A stretch of DNA of 64,000 bases, from NCBI RefSeq assembly GCF_024323335.1, contig NC_066582.1:88098944-88162943 (forward strand), in the 5' to 3' direction. Made by a program: the position numbers and the translations under genes. This document shows, piece by piece, positions 47,345-60,130 of the stretch. Under the pieces are notes generated by a model. It was not told where the DNA came from, ran no database searches, and saw nothing but the letters and a program-made list of their open reading frames with translations. Source of the DNA: Lathyrus oleraceus (taxonomy: Eukaryota > Streptophyta > Magnoliopsida > Fabales > Fabaceae). The stretch's first letter is position 1. Each line of letters opens with the position of its first letter.

Positions 47345-48669
47345 TGTCGCGGCTGGAAAAATGACAGAGTCGCCACCATCCTTTATTTGTCCCTAAGGAA
47401 TAGGGAATAATGATAAAATCTAATTTTTAAAGGTGAGAAACTAGGTTTAGGAGTCGGTTAAGTAAGGGGAAGGTACTAGGCACCCATTACCTCCATTGTA
47501 TTCAATGGGATCCTCCTTCAATTCTAGGGTTAGTGTGAATTACTAATGTATTATTTGCTTGATTACTGGTTGATTATTTAATTATTTATAGAAGGTATTA
47601 TAATTAAATGGATGAGATACCCAAAAAGGTTTTCTATAACTGTACTCGTTAGAGTTTACAACTCTATGCCAACGTACCTTCACATTAGGTGAATGATCAA
47701 AGTACCGTAGTTCTTCTTGAAAATGTTGGTTGGTTGATTGTTTTTATCCCTTGAAAAAGTTCTCACGTATCGGGGACGGAGTAATACTCAATTTCGGAAA
47801 ATGCCTAAATACACTAGGGTAGAGGTCTTACAATTTGAAGTGAGTTTAAATTGATTTTATCCATTTATCCCTTGCAAAAAATATTGTTTTAATTTATTTT
47901 AGAAAATAAATTAAGAGTCCTAATTAGTTATTAGACATAACCCTTTATTCCGATTTTAATCCAGATTTAATCCTTGAAAACTTTTAGTGTTTTATGCTCT
48001 GTTTGTATCTCATGTCCTTGTCCCATTAAATTTGAAAATATCATTTAATTTAGTTAAAGAAAATAAATTAAATATGATATAATAATATAATAAAAAATAG
48101 ATTAAATTAAATGTAATACAAACAAATGGAATTATATGTCATAAGATATATCTCTTATCCCTATTTTTATATCCCTTAAAATCCTAAGAATTGACCCAAA
48201 TTCTATCCTATGATTCCTGATTTAATTAACCCTAATAACGATATAATACTAATTAATCAAAATATTACTACTATAATTAATTAATCAATTATATAAATAA
48301 ATAACAAAAAAAACCTAATTATTATTTTAATTGAATTAATCTTAAATATTAAATAGATAAATCCTAATTAATAGTTAATTAAGTAATTAATTAACTAAGA
48401 ATAATAAAAACACGAGGGGGATGCATTTTGAACTGGGCTAGTAATTGGCCACCAGTATGGGGGTGTTAATAGAAGTAGAGTCAACAAGATCTGTTGACTG
48501 GAGAGTCAACAAGATCATCCCTCGTGTGTTGGATGAGATGACCATGAAAGTAAGTCAATTGAAGGGACGGTATGCGAAGTCAATCGGTGGACCATGGTGG
48601 ATATGGCCGCGTCAGATGAGTCAAAGGTCAACTCATCTGAAGGCCCTATGGAAGGCCACATGTGTGTGT

Positions 48670-48685
48670 GGGGGGGGGGGGGGGG
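48670..48685 (+). repeat. G16 homopolymer
   Basis: Sixteen consecutive G after a short TG run, inside the E6 LTR near a weak minus-strand TATA-like TTTAAATA (48707-48714). Length may be unreliable in the assembly. It could form a G-quadruplex. Confidence 0.9.
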
Positions 48686-50037
48686 AATCCAGCAGGACAG
48701 GGGGCGTATTTAAATCCCTTTCCCTTTAGACCGTTCCCATTTTCTCTCTTTCACTCTCTCTCTCTCTTACTCTTTGTTCTCTCTCTACTCTTCTCCCTAC
48801 CCTCCTCCGACCACCCATGTTCTTCCCCACCACCACTCAAACCGCCCATATCCCCAATTTTCCAATTGACCTTCAAACGGAAAACTCATCCCCAAGAACC
48901 CTAATACAAACCCTACTCAGAAATCTCACCAAAAAAGAACCCTAAACTAGGCTCACGATGAACCCTAACCCTACAACCTAGGAAGCGAAGAACCCCAGGA
49001 TTCATCTGATGAACCCTAACCCTAACCGCGATGAACCATAACCCTAAAAGTTACCCAGAAACCCACACTGAACCCCCAAATCCAAACCTAAAACATGAAT
49101 ATGCAAATTTTGAAAAGAAAAAAAGGCAAAGGCAAGTTAAATCCAACCAACCTACGGAAATGAGAGATTCTCTGATAAATAGGTAATTTCTTCGATTCTC
49201 TTCTTCCTCTTTTGATCTGGTTTGTCCTTCTTCCTTTTTTAACTTCTTCTCTCTCTTCTTTTTTTGTGCGAGGTACAAATGATGGAGTCAAGCTCAGAAG
49301 AATTAGAGTTTTAATGTGAAACCCTAATCTTAAGTTTGATGAAGGATTTAGATATGCAACAACAAAGGATTTTTGTTTTCTTTTTTGCTTTTTTTTTATT
49401 TTCTGTTTAATCGTTAGGCTTATAGAAATTCATTTTAGGTTAAGGTTTTTAATTATATTGATTTAGTTAGGAATTTTAGGATTTGATTTGTATTAGCAAT
49501 CAGGTTATCGAATTTTGTCTAAAAATAGATTTAGGTTTGAAATGTAATAGATTATTTGTAATATATGTAATCTGGATTCGATTTGTAATTCATGATTCCA
49601 GTAAAAATGGAAAGTTTGGATTCAATTGTGTTTACTTTTTTATCATTCATTTTGTGCGTGAATGCAGGGGTTTGATTGGGGAAGAAGATGAACCGGGTTT
49701 TGGGTTAATATCTTGACCCGGTTGGGTGATGGGTTCGGGTCATGCTTGACTTAATAAAAATGTGGACTTAGGTCACACTTGACCCAATTGGAAAGGGCCC
49801 GGTTTGGGCTAGCTCAAATAACAAGTGTAAATGAGGCCCAATAGCAGTAACGTACTGAAAAATAAAAAAGAATAAAAACCAGATTAAATAATAACTTAAT
49901 TCTAATAATTCATTAATGATAACATTAATATTCTAATAATTTAATTTTTAATAATATTGATAATAGTATTTCTAACAATGATAAATAATAAGTAATAATA
50001 ATATTGATAAACAATAATAATAATAATAATAACATTA

Positions 50038-50042
50038 ATAGC
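50038..50042 (+). repeat. Target-site duplication of E7 (ATAGC; right copy ATAAC at 57987-57991)
   Basis: Four of five bases match on the two sides of LTR E7, consistent with an older insertion with one substitution. Confidence 0.65.
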
Positions 50043-51288
50043 TGTCATACCCCAAAATTCGCCCTACCATTCACATTGATCATATAGGTCACTAATCACA
50101 AACATTTGCATATCATCTTAAGCATTCGTCTCATTTGCATAAGCATGGCTCAACACAAGGATACAAGTGATTTGGATTCATGGTTTTATGCTTGCACCTA
50201 GTGGATACTATGGTTCATCGGTAATTTGAGGAGGATTGGGAAATCAGACCCTAAACCCTTGGTTTATAATATTGTTGAACAATTTCATTTACTTGGTAAA
50301 TTTTTTGGTTTTAAGGCATTTGATCAAGCATAATCATGCCTTAATCAACAGGGTTTGCCACGTATTTCGTTAATCAGATGTTCGGGTGATTGTATACCTC
50401 GTCTTATTCTTGGATCTGTGTCCATTCTTGATTACACGTTTCCTTGGTACATTGATACATTCATTCATTTTCATTCAACCATGGCTCAATACGATTTACA
50501 AGTCTTGTGATCATATGGGTTCATTGGTTCATTGCATGTTGTTATCCGATTCATCTTTTTATCATTGTATCATAACCTTTTTCCATTGATCTTAATTTCA
50601 AACTGATTTTGATTTCAAATTAATTCAAGAAGTTCGAATGATTTTGGTTCAAATTGACGTTTGGGAATTCAAACTGATTTTTGAAATTTAAATTAGTTAT
50701 AGAAATCATGTCATCATCTTTTATTTCAAATTAATTTTAGAAGTATCGATTTAATTTTTAGAATTTTAATCATTGTAGAATTTTCTTTCTTTTTCTTGAT
50801 AAGTCCATTCACTCACTTTGTGTTTAAAAAATGCATAAGCCCACTGGTCCAATAATCCATTTTTCACAACTCCATTATCCATCTTGACCAACTATCCATC
50901 CATTAGAAACCAACTTAAACCATTATCCAATTAACATCCAAATTAACCATTCAACCAACCCATTATCCAAAATCATTTCATACATTTTTAAATCCACAAT
51001 TACAAACCCAAAGTCCAAGGGGCATGGATAATAAGACAAAATAAGTATCAATTTGCAGGTGGAAAAGCAAGCGGAAACGCATGTACGTAAAGCCAAACGA
51101 CATGAACAGAAATGCAGAATTTTGCAACACAAAACGGAAGCATAAGCACAGCAACAACACTTCAAACGACAGCAACAAAAAAATGGAAATGCGTCAAAAA
51201 GCAAGCTGCAACATGATGAATAAAAAGAAAAAACGGCAATGAAGAATTGAAATGCATAACAAATTCATCCAAATCCAAACTCCAACTC

Positions 51289-51296
51289 TATATAAA
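51289..51296 (+). promoter_or_regulatory. TATA box of LTR E7
   Basis: TATATAAA in 'ctctatataaaggc', the best TATA match in the window's right half. Transcription would run rightwards. Confidence 0.65.
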
Positions 51297-52872
51297 GGCC
51301 TTTAAATCGATTGAAAATTCTTCTGATTTTTTTTGCAAAAATTCTCCTCACTTCTCTGCTAAAAACTCTTCCCCCGTTTTCTGCTTCAATCTTTATCAAA
51401 CCGCCAATAACCAGAAAATCCCAGCATCACGATCCAATCTTCATCACACACACTGATTCTTGCGTAGCATACGTACCGAACCACCACAAAAAAATATGCA
51501 AAACAAATCGCAAGCAAGACTCGTAACCGAAAGCAATCGTCGAAGCACCGTATCGAAACAAATCTATAGTGAAAGAAAAAGGGAGAAGATGGAGAGGCTA
51601 GTGCGAAGAGGTCACCGGAGTTGCAAGGTTGACGTTGTCGACGAAGCCGCCGCTTTCGTCGCTGGTAGGCCACTTTTCTTCTCTAAACATTGATTGATCC
51701 GTCGGTTTGATGTAGTTTGGTATACATTTTTTTCATTCGCCTTCGTCACCAGACCTCTTGCTCTTCTCATTGATCGGAGTGTTGGTTACTATTTGAACTC
51801 AGATCGTTCCATTTTCGTTAGTCCGAATATGGCCGCACGAGAGGCTCTTCTGTTTTGCATCGCCGCCGCTGGCGAAAGCCGGCGCGACTAGGATGCGGGT
51901 TCTGCTTTTGTGTTTCCCTCTTTTGCAAGTTACTGAATGTGAAGGAGAAGAAAGGCTCCATCTGTTTTCTCCCGTTAGTCGTGTGTGTTGGGATTTAGGC
52001 TTTACAAGGCCCAAATGCTTTCCTACTTCACACACACTCCATTAACCAACGTACCCCCATGCGATTGGGCTTTGCATATTAGGCTCATGCTAATTAATCT
52101 TGGTGTTTGGATAGTGTTTGGTTAATTGAGTTTAACTTTGTTAATATTAGAATTGTCTTTGGTTAGATTTAATTTGATAATTAGGATTTTGATTTTGGTA
52201 ATTGTTTTAGATTTGTTTTTGATAATTCTTTTTTTATTAGATGTCCAATTGATATTAGGTTTTGCTTTTGTTTTAACATTTGATATTAATAATTACTTCG
52301 ATTAGAATTTTTATTTGGTTTAATTTTAGAATTGGCTTTGGTTTTGAATTTTAATTTGATATTGATCATTGTTTTAGGATTTTGGTTAGATTTTTTATAT
52401 TGATATTAATTCTTTTATGTTTCTCTTTTGATTTTGATTAATCTTAACATTTAACATCTAACTTCTAATTTTTAATTTTCACATCTAACTTCTAACTTTT
52501 AATTCTTGTACCTAACTCCTAACATTTAATTTTTGTCATTTACTTTGCTTTATTTCATCCTTGTACATATTATACATTCATCATCATCATTCTTCCTTCA
52601 CTTCATCTTGAAAAAGACTTAATAATGGAAAAGACTTAAAAATTGCAAAAAGACAATAAAACCTAAGCATGGAATGGACAATCGATCATGGACTTAGAGA
52701 TTTCTTGTAGCACCCTTGCATTTGGACTTGGACATGTGTGATTGACATATGCGACCTGGAGTTTCTGAGGGCTTGTAATCTTTTATTGCAAGAATGGAGA
52801 GCACTCATGGCACTACCTTAGGGATACATGCTTTGTATTTCCATTATCCTATTTTTGTATAGGACACAATTG

Positions 52873-52877
52873 CACAT
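52873..52877 (+). repeat. Target-site duplication of E8 (CACAT; right copy CACAC at 57114-57118)
   Basis: Four of five match. Removing E8 and one copy joins the two halves of LTR E7. Confidence 0.55.
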
Positions 52878-55800
52878 TGTCGTACCTCAAGAAAAAATGG
52901 GGATACGACCTAAGCGAAGCGCAATCGCACGCTCGCAATGATGGACTGAACAAAGTCGCCACCGAACTTTATTCATTCCTAAAAAGGAAAGGGGAAATAT
53001 CGATAAAACCCAAGACAAAACGACAATGATTATGGTCGTCGCAACCAAATCAGGGTTCGGGAGTCGATTACGCAAGGGGAAGGTATTAGCACCCCTCACG
53101 TCCGTCGTACTCAACGGGAACCATTAGGTTAGTTGTACGCGTTAGTGTTAGTTTGAAATGTTAGGCTTTAAGTTATTAGGTGGGAAAGAAAGAATAGAAG
53201 AGAGGAGAATATTTTTGGATTTTTGACGAAGGACTAAACCTAAGTTTTTTATTAGTGGGCCTGACAAGATTTACAAATCATGCTCCTACGTATCTCAACA
53301 GAGAAATCAAGGCTTACGTAGTTCTGGGTAGAAAAATGTTTGTTTGTTGGTCGATTTTAGCGAAAGCTACTTTATGTCAAATCGACGAAAACATTATTGG
53401 ACTACCCAAAACAGGTGGAGAAACATTGCCTTGCATTGTTTTGAAACAAAGTACCTTTCGTTTGAAAAAATGTTTAAGAGTCAATCGCACGGTGGCGAGA
53501 AAAAGAAATTGATTGGTTTGATGTGTTTTGAATAATGGCGAGAACTTGGATGAGCGAGATATCCATCTCGAATCCTAGTCTCAGGAGTGCGTGGTATCCA
53601 CCACGTTCCATTTCCATCTTATTTGCAAAAATGTTTAATAAGAATTAAATGTTTTGAATTTGATTGAGAAAGGGTTTGAAGAAACCGCATTGCCAATTTT
53701 GGACAATGGCGAGAGATAAGATAGACGAGGCATCCACCTCGAACCTTAATCCCAGGAGTGCATGGTATCCACCACGTTCCATTTCCATCTTTATTGAAAA
53801 GTGTTTAAATAGGAATTAAGTATTTTGAGTTTTGTTGTGAAAATGACTTGACATTGGATCAAGCATTGATGGATGTTTAAGAGAAATGGAATAGAATGGG
53901 AAGAAGAAATGGATTGATTTGTTTATTGAGAAAATACTCGACGTTGGATCGAGTCTTATTTTTGATCTTTTGGAAATGGTTGATTTTATTCTTGTGTTAG
54001 TAGCTAACTAAATAGTCGAACAAACAAAGAAATGAAAAGCAGTAAAATTATTACACGTCGGGGGAGTGGGGTACATTTGTTATGAATGGGGATGGTTCAT
54101 GGCAATCAAACAATAAAAATATATGCCTCAATCATCATACAGGTAGGCAACAGTTATCAATCAAATCAGATAAGTAAACAAGTATATAATCAAATCAAAG
54201 AATCAAAGAATGAAATAATGGAGCATTAAACAAGGCATGGGAAATATGAACATGTTAAACAATCAAACAATAGAAGCATGGATGAAAGAAACAAGTATAA
54301 CAGATAACAGATGAACCAGACAGATGAAAAGATGCACAAAAAGGGTCCACTGAAATTGATTAAATCAAGAAATGAGGTAAGGATCAAATAAAATCAATAT
54401 AAAAGGCCTATAATACGTGGCCTATGATATGAACAAGGGAGGATCAAAAGATCTTTTCAATTTCCATAAGCAATCCCTAAGTCAAACATCGATCATAAAG
54501 AAGTCAACTGAAAAATCGAGCCAACTTAATAAATATCAAATAAATAGCAAATTAATCAAGAAAATTATGAAAAATTAAACTAAGTAAGGTGGGGTCAGGA
54601 CATTATCATCCCCCCAAAAGTCAACCAACCAAACTAGGTTAAAAATAAATCAAGAATAAATGGCAAATTGTGAAATAAAAATCCAAGAAAAAGTCAGGTT
54701 GACCATGGGACAGTGGTCAACCTTCATCCCAAAAATCAGAAGCTAAAAATAATTTTAAGTCATAAAAATAAAATCAAGAGTTTAATGTATGCTAAAATAG
54801 ACCACTTGGAATAAATAATTAAAATAAAATATCAATATTAAATAAATGCGAAAATAAAAATTAAATAAAACTAAATAAGGCATCAAGAAAAATGGAAAAT
54901 ATTTTTGGATATTTTTATGGACAAAGAAAATATTGTATATCAATTAAAATCAAAACAGAAAAATAAATGTGAATTAAAAAAGAAAATGAAAATGGGAATG
55001 GATTAGTGCTGATGGGCCAGGAAAGGGAGGTGTCAACAACAACTGGCGCTGGCCCATGGTCCAAACAATTATTCAGGCGTGACAAAATTAAATTAACGTT
55101 TTATTTTAAAAAACCATGTGACAAGTTATCAATTGGTCAAGTTTCATTTAAAACACTACAAGACAAAAAACAAATGGACAACCAGGATTACAACATCGCG
55201 CTTGATCCAGCGGTCCTCAAGACGACACGTGGTCGTCTTCCTCATGGAACCCAAAAAAGAAACCCTAACGCCATGCAAATACGCAGAAACAGGTGAGTTT
55301 CTTCCAACTTCAACAACAAAATGCGACCACCATAGGGCATCAAATGACACGAAATAAAGCCCAGATATCAAGTATGAAATGTGTAGATTAACATGGTAAC
55401 TTTGTTTGAGTGAAATGATGGCTTAATCATGGAGAAATATTGACAATAAGATGACAACATGGCCACGGGCATAACAAAAATCAACAACATAAACTCAACA
55501 TCAAGAACACAAGCATATGATTGGCATTGTAAACAATCATGAAACAAACATGAGCATATGATTAGCATGGCAAACAATAGTGATAATAATGATGAGCATG
55601 GTAAGCAAGCATAAGAATGAGCAAAATAATGGCCATGGAAATGGAGTAAGATGATTACCTAGTGGAAGCTTGGTCTACTGCCTCTTGGTTGTGAAGAGTA
55701 TGGAAGGGAATGGTGCTGCTCTCTTGGTGCTTCAACTTGAGAAAATGAAAGCTGACTTGAATGAACTCCCTCCTTGCTTGCTCGAAAAATTACAATGCCT

Positions 55801-57113
55801 CCCTTCAGATTTAGGGTTTATGTCTCTTAAATATGTGGGTCAAATAATCTTAATAGGCTCAAAATAATGTGATTTGGCCATGAGCAAAATGAAGCAAAGT
55901 GAGGTGTAGAAAGAGGGCATGTGAAATGTTGTTATTTTAGGCAAAACTTAAGTGAATGAAATAAAGGTGCATGGCCAAATGAGGAAACAAACATGGGCTG
56001 GATTTATGCAGCATAGTTTGGTTGGTTTGGTTTGGCAAGAAAACAGTCCAAAGGGGTGACTTTGTGGCCATGTAACTTGATGATCAAGTCACCAAATGAT
56101 GAAATAATGCAAACAGTAGAAAGATCTCATGGAGCTTGGCATGTTTCATGTTGAGCATGAGTGGAAATGAGGAGTGGAAGAAGGTGAAAAATGGGCCTCA
56201 AGTTCAGGTCTCACCATGCCAAACTGGTTGGGCAAGTTTGGCCTAAAATCTGCCTAGAAAATCAAGTCATGGTGCCCACTTTAGGTGAATGTATCTCTCA
56301 AACCATGGATCCAAATGAGATGATTCCAAAGGGAGGTGAAAGAGGACATGGCAAGGTATAATTGTTGTGAAGAAAATATTTTCAAATGATGCCTTGAAAT
56401 GCAAGAAAACTGGCCAAGAAGTCTTGACAAACTTTGAAGGTTTTGAGACTTAGAAATTTTTCTAAGTGTCCTAAAAATATGTCTCACTTTGACTAAGCAT
56501 AACTTTCTCAATCTTGACCCAAATGGAGCAAACTTTATATTTATAGAAAGCTTGGAACAAGAGGAACAACTTTCATGTTGGAGAAATTTTCAAATGGAGC
56601 TTTTATCTTGATGGAAAATGGGCTTAAAGTGAGTGCAACAATCATGAAAACTTGCCCTAAATGGAAAGTCAACCATTTCCAAATTAAGTAACTTTTCCAA
56701 TTCCTGATTAAATGATGAATCCATGATCCAACCTTGATCAAATTTCACATGTAGGCTCCCCTAGGCATGAATTTTGAGATTCCACTCTCAAAAAGTCAGG
56801 AGTTGACTTTTCTGGCCCCACGGTTGACTTTTCCCAAACTGTCCGACTCCCGATTCCAATGATCAATTGAAACACTTCTGGCTCAAATAAAAAGCTTATT
56901 TTTTGTATGTAGACCCTTGTGGACATATGGAAGGCCATGGAAAAGAGTTTCACCTAAAGAATCAGAAATAAACTGATTTTATACCAAACCCTAATTTTAG
57001 GGCAAAATTGACCGGGAACTGATTGCACTGCTTGCCAATGGATCTTTCTAAGGAAACAAAGAAAATGAATGAAATAATGATATCAATATCAGGGTCAAAA
57101 TCGGGGTGTGACA
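52878..57113 (-). repeat. E8: solo LTR (4.24 kb) in E7
   Basis: On the minus strand begins TGTCACACCCCGATTTTG at 57113 and ends ...GAGGTACGACA at 52878. U5 module near the left end: TGGCGACTT (52953-52961), 'ggtattagcacccctcacgt' at 53081-53100. It contains a ~170-bp tandem duplication (53535-53815) and a perfect 8-bp hairpin AAGACGAC/GTCGTCTT (55219-55239). No internal region on either side. No coding capacity. Confidence 0.82.
53535..53815 (-). repeat. Tandem duplication in R-U5 of LTR E8
   Basis: Two units about 170 bp apart share 'caggagtgc.tggtatccac', 'cacgttccatttccatctt' and 'atggcgaga'. Each contains the small hairpin CGTGG-TATCCA-CCACG or a near copy. Confidence 0.8.
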
Positions 57114-58609
57114 CACACACAAGGCTTTCTCTTGGGCTACTTGACAATGAGACCTTTTATTTCCGCACTCCATTGTACTTTTCATATGTCCCCCTCCCCT
57201 TTTGGATGTACTTTTTTACTTGCTTTCCTTATCTTTTTTATTGCTTGATAGCTATTCCTTAGACATTAGGAACGATCACTCTTTCAAAATCAATAAGCAA
57301 ACCCTTGATCCAACGTCAAGCGGTCTTTTTTCAAATCAAACTCAAAAACATAATAAGATACAATTAGGATTGTATGTCACGAGCCTTAAGTGGTCAAGAA
57401 GGGACGAGAATGGAGCTTTCCTACACTCGTTCTGAGTATCTCGAACACAAGACGTTTGGCTTGGTAGTTCGAGATACTCGCCTTTATCCATAGTCTTTAG
57501 TGCAATCTGAAATCAATAACACATTTCTTCAAAACCTAAAAACAACTTCAAAACATTCAAACCTTTTGTTTGAGCCTTAAGGCATCACCATCGAAAATCC
57601 TTTTTCAAGGTAATAAAATCAACAAAACAAACAACATTTTTTACCCACGAACTACGGGGCTCTAATATCTCACTTCAACAAGTGAGCATACGTAGGCATG
57701 AGGACCCAAATCCTCGGCGATCACACTAATTTAAAATCTACCTCCACTCCGCAAACCTTTGGCAACCAAGCATTCGATAAACAACATCCATTCAAGCGCA
57801 AACATCCTAGATGGTTCCCATGGAGTACCATGGATGTGAGGGGTGCTAACACCTTCCCCTTGCAAAACCGACTTCTAAACATGTTTGTGGTTGCGATGAC
57901 CATTCTTTGGGGTTTTCTCGATATTTTCCCTTTCCTTTGGAATAAATAAAAACTGATGGCGACTCTGTATTTTCCGCGTAGCAACAATAACTAAAAAAGG
58001 TAATTTAATTTTAATAATATTTCTAATAATACCAAGTAATACTAATAACATTAATAATAAATAATATTAATAAATATTAATACCCTAATTACGTCCCTTA
58101 ATTAAAAAAGTCTTATTATTATTGTCTCTCTTGATTTGATAAAGTAAAATAATAATTTTAACCCTAATTTATCTCAAATAATAATGTTAACCCCGATTAA
58201 TCACTCTTATATACCTCTAGTATAATAGTATATCAAATTGTACCCCTAAATCAAAATCTAGTTCCTATGAGGAATTAAGAGTCAAAATGGTCCTCCGTTG
58301 ACTTTTTAGGTCATTGGAGTTGACCAAATGACATGTATGGGAATATGAATTTGTTAATGACTTAGATTCTAAGTCAATAATAAGAAAGAAATAGTGGTCA
58401 AAATTTGGGGTACGACGGTTGTCCCTATTTAATCAGCTTCAAACTGAGATGACGATGATGGCGAGTTTCATCTTCTCAGGGAGGAGATGATTAAATATAA
58501 AGAGAAATCCTAATTTTGATTGTGGGGTTAATAGACTCCGGAGCCTAGAAAGGATTGATCAATCCTTGGTGCTCTGTTGGCATCTCATTTTAGTGTATCC
58601 CTGATAGTA

Positions 58610-58960
58610 TCTCCTTGCATATGATTCCCATAATCACGGAAATCGGGCAGGACTCGGATGATCCTTCGGTCGCTGCTTGATAAAACACTTGTAGAACCCC
58701 TTTGATCAGTTTCAATCCATCTAGGTAAAACTTGCATACGATTCTCATGATCATCCAATCATTTATGGAAATCGAGTAGGACTCTGAAGATCCTACGGTT
58801 GTTGCTTGATAAAACCCTGGTAAAATCCCTTTGATCAGTTTCAACCCATCTAGATAAAACTTGTATATGATTCCCATGATCATCCGATCATTTTATGGGA
58901 ATCGAGTAGGACTCTGATGATCCTCCGGTCGTAGCTAATGAAACTCCTACGGGACTCCAG
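58610..58960 (-). repeat. Tandem repeat family A in E6 3' UTR (~118-128 bp units)
   Basis: Three units beginning near 58618, 58734 and 58863. Each has 'gattcccatgatcatc', 'aatcgagtaggactc', 'gatcct.cggtcg.tgct', and 'gatcagtttcaaccatct' with small changes. A partial fourth unit lies at about 59070. Confidence 0.85.
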
Positions 58961-59129
58961 TGATATCATGATCACTTATGATGAAACCCCTAGTGAAACC
59001 CCTGATAGAACCCTTGATGGAACCCATTGATTAATCCCTGATGACGAGTTTCAACCCCTCCGGGTGAAACTAGCATACGATTCCTATGATCATCCCATCG
59101 TGTTACTGGAATCGAGATGGACTTTAGTG

Positions 59130-59515
59130 ATACCCTGATCACTCTTGATGAAACCCCTTTATTAAAAACTCTGGTGAAATCCCTTGATAAAATTTTGGTA
59201 GAACCCTTTGATGAAAATTTAGATAGAATCCCTAGATGGAACCCTTGATAAAACCCTTTTGATAAAGTCCCTTGATAAAACCTTGGTGGAGCCCTCTGAT
59301 AGAAAATCCTGGTGGAACTCTCTAATAAATCTCTGGTGAAACCCCTTGATAATAACACTTTGCTGAAACTTCTTGGTAAAACCCTGGTGAAACCTTGGTG
59401 GAACCTTGTGGATAATTCTCTCATGAAAACCCCTTGATTGAACCCATTTGATAAAAATCCTTTGATAAACACTTTGATAAAATACCTTGACAAAACCCAG
59501 ATATATTTGATGGAA
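59130..59515 (-). repeat. Tandem repeat family B in E6 3' UTR (~20-28 bp units)
   Basis: About 15 loose units of 'tgataaaaccctggtggaac' type. Confidence 0.85.
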
Positions 59516-59824
59516 CATATCCCTCGTGTGGGATAGGTTACTAAGACGGGGATGTGATAGGTGAATACCTGCTCACGGGTTGATAATGATCATTTAGGAT
59601 GACCGATTACTGGATATGTTCTCTTAAAGACTCACCGTGAGTGGGCTTGTTGGGGAGATCCTTTGTTGAAAGTTACTTGTGGACAGGTTACTTACTGAGG
59701 AAGGCTAATAATCATTCTTGCTTGGGGAAGTGTACTTGTATAGTTGGGGATTGGACTTCAATCGTCATTAGTATGAGAACTGAAAGAAATAACAACGGTA
59801 TAAGAACCATAAATCAAGATGACA

Positions 59825-60130
59825 AACGGTGTATGAACCGTAAAATAAAATGGCAAACAGTGTAAGAACCGAAAAATTAAAACCAATGGTATAAGAACCA
59901 AAGTGAACGATGGTGTAAAAACCGGGAATAATAGTGTAAGAACCAAAGTAGTGATCATGGTATAAGAACCTTTGTGAGTTCCAATGGTATAAGAACCAAA
60001 GTGAATGTATGACAATGATGTAATAACCGGAGTGACTGGATGACAATGGTGTAAGAACCAAAGTGACTGGATGTCAACGGTTTAAAAACCAAAGTGAGTG
60101 GATGACAACGGTGTAAGAACCAAAGTAAAA
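59825..60130 (-). repeat. Tandem repeat family C in E6 3' UTR (~25-48 bp units)
   Basis: About nine to ten units containing 'ggtgtaagaaccaaagtga' or 'ggtataagaaccaaagtga', some extended by 'tggatgacaa'. Confidence 0.87.

Larger units (their letters stand above)
50043..57986 (+). repeat. E7: solo LTR in E6, interrupted by E8
   Basis: Begins TGTCATACCCCAAAATTCG at 50043 and ends with the shared U5 module: 'ggtgctaacaccttcccc' block, TGGCGACTC at 57957-57965 and ...GTAGCAACA at 57986. Net length is about 3.7 kb after removing E8. A strong TATA box is at 51289-51296. A GC-rich hairpin is at 51639-51661. No internal region, so solo. Short ORFs near 51400-51900 lie in the leader and have no known similarity. 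Confidence 0.82.
47345..58416 (-). repeat. E6: 3' LTR of a minus-strand Ogre/Tat-like element, interrupted by E7
   Basis: Left end TGTCGCGGC at 47345; right end ...TTGGGGTACGAC at 58416, where the terminal A has decayed. Without E7 it is about 3.1 kb. U5 contains TGGCGACTC (minus, 47367-47375). It is followed on the right by the 3' UTR with the conserved pre-LTR block, so this is a true 3' LTR, not solo. It carries a G16 run, telo-box-like AAACCCTAA words (48890-49050), pyrimidine tracts and a 10-bp hairpin (48612-48640). No gene; apparent ORFs are within the LTR. Confidence 0.8.

Noticed and set aside
48961..49050. CCCTAA-rich words suggesting an interstitial telomere
   Set aside because: Only scattered CCTAACCCTAA and AAACCCTAA words in a CA-rich tract, not a regular heptamer array.
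51460..51891. Small plus-strand ORFs in a GC-rich patch of LTR E7 (MERLVRRG and others)
   Set aside because: In the R-region leader between TATA and U5; no start context, no homology, and hairpin-forming sequence explains the GC content.
59825..60130. CRISPR-like alternation of repeats and spacers
   Set aside because: Unit lengths vary, spacers are themselves related, and the context is a plant retrotransposon 3' UTR.
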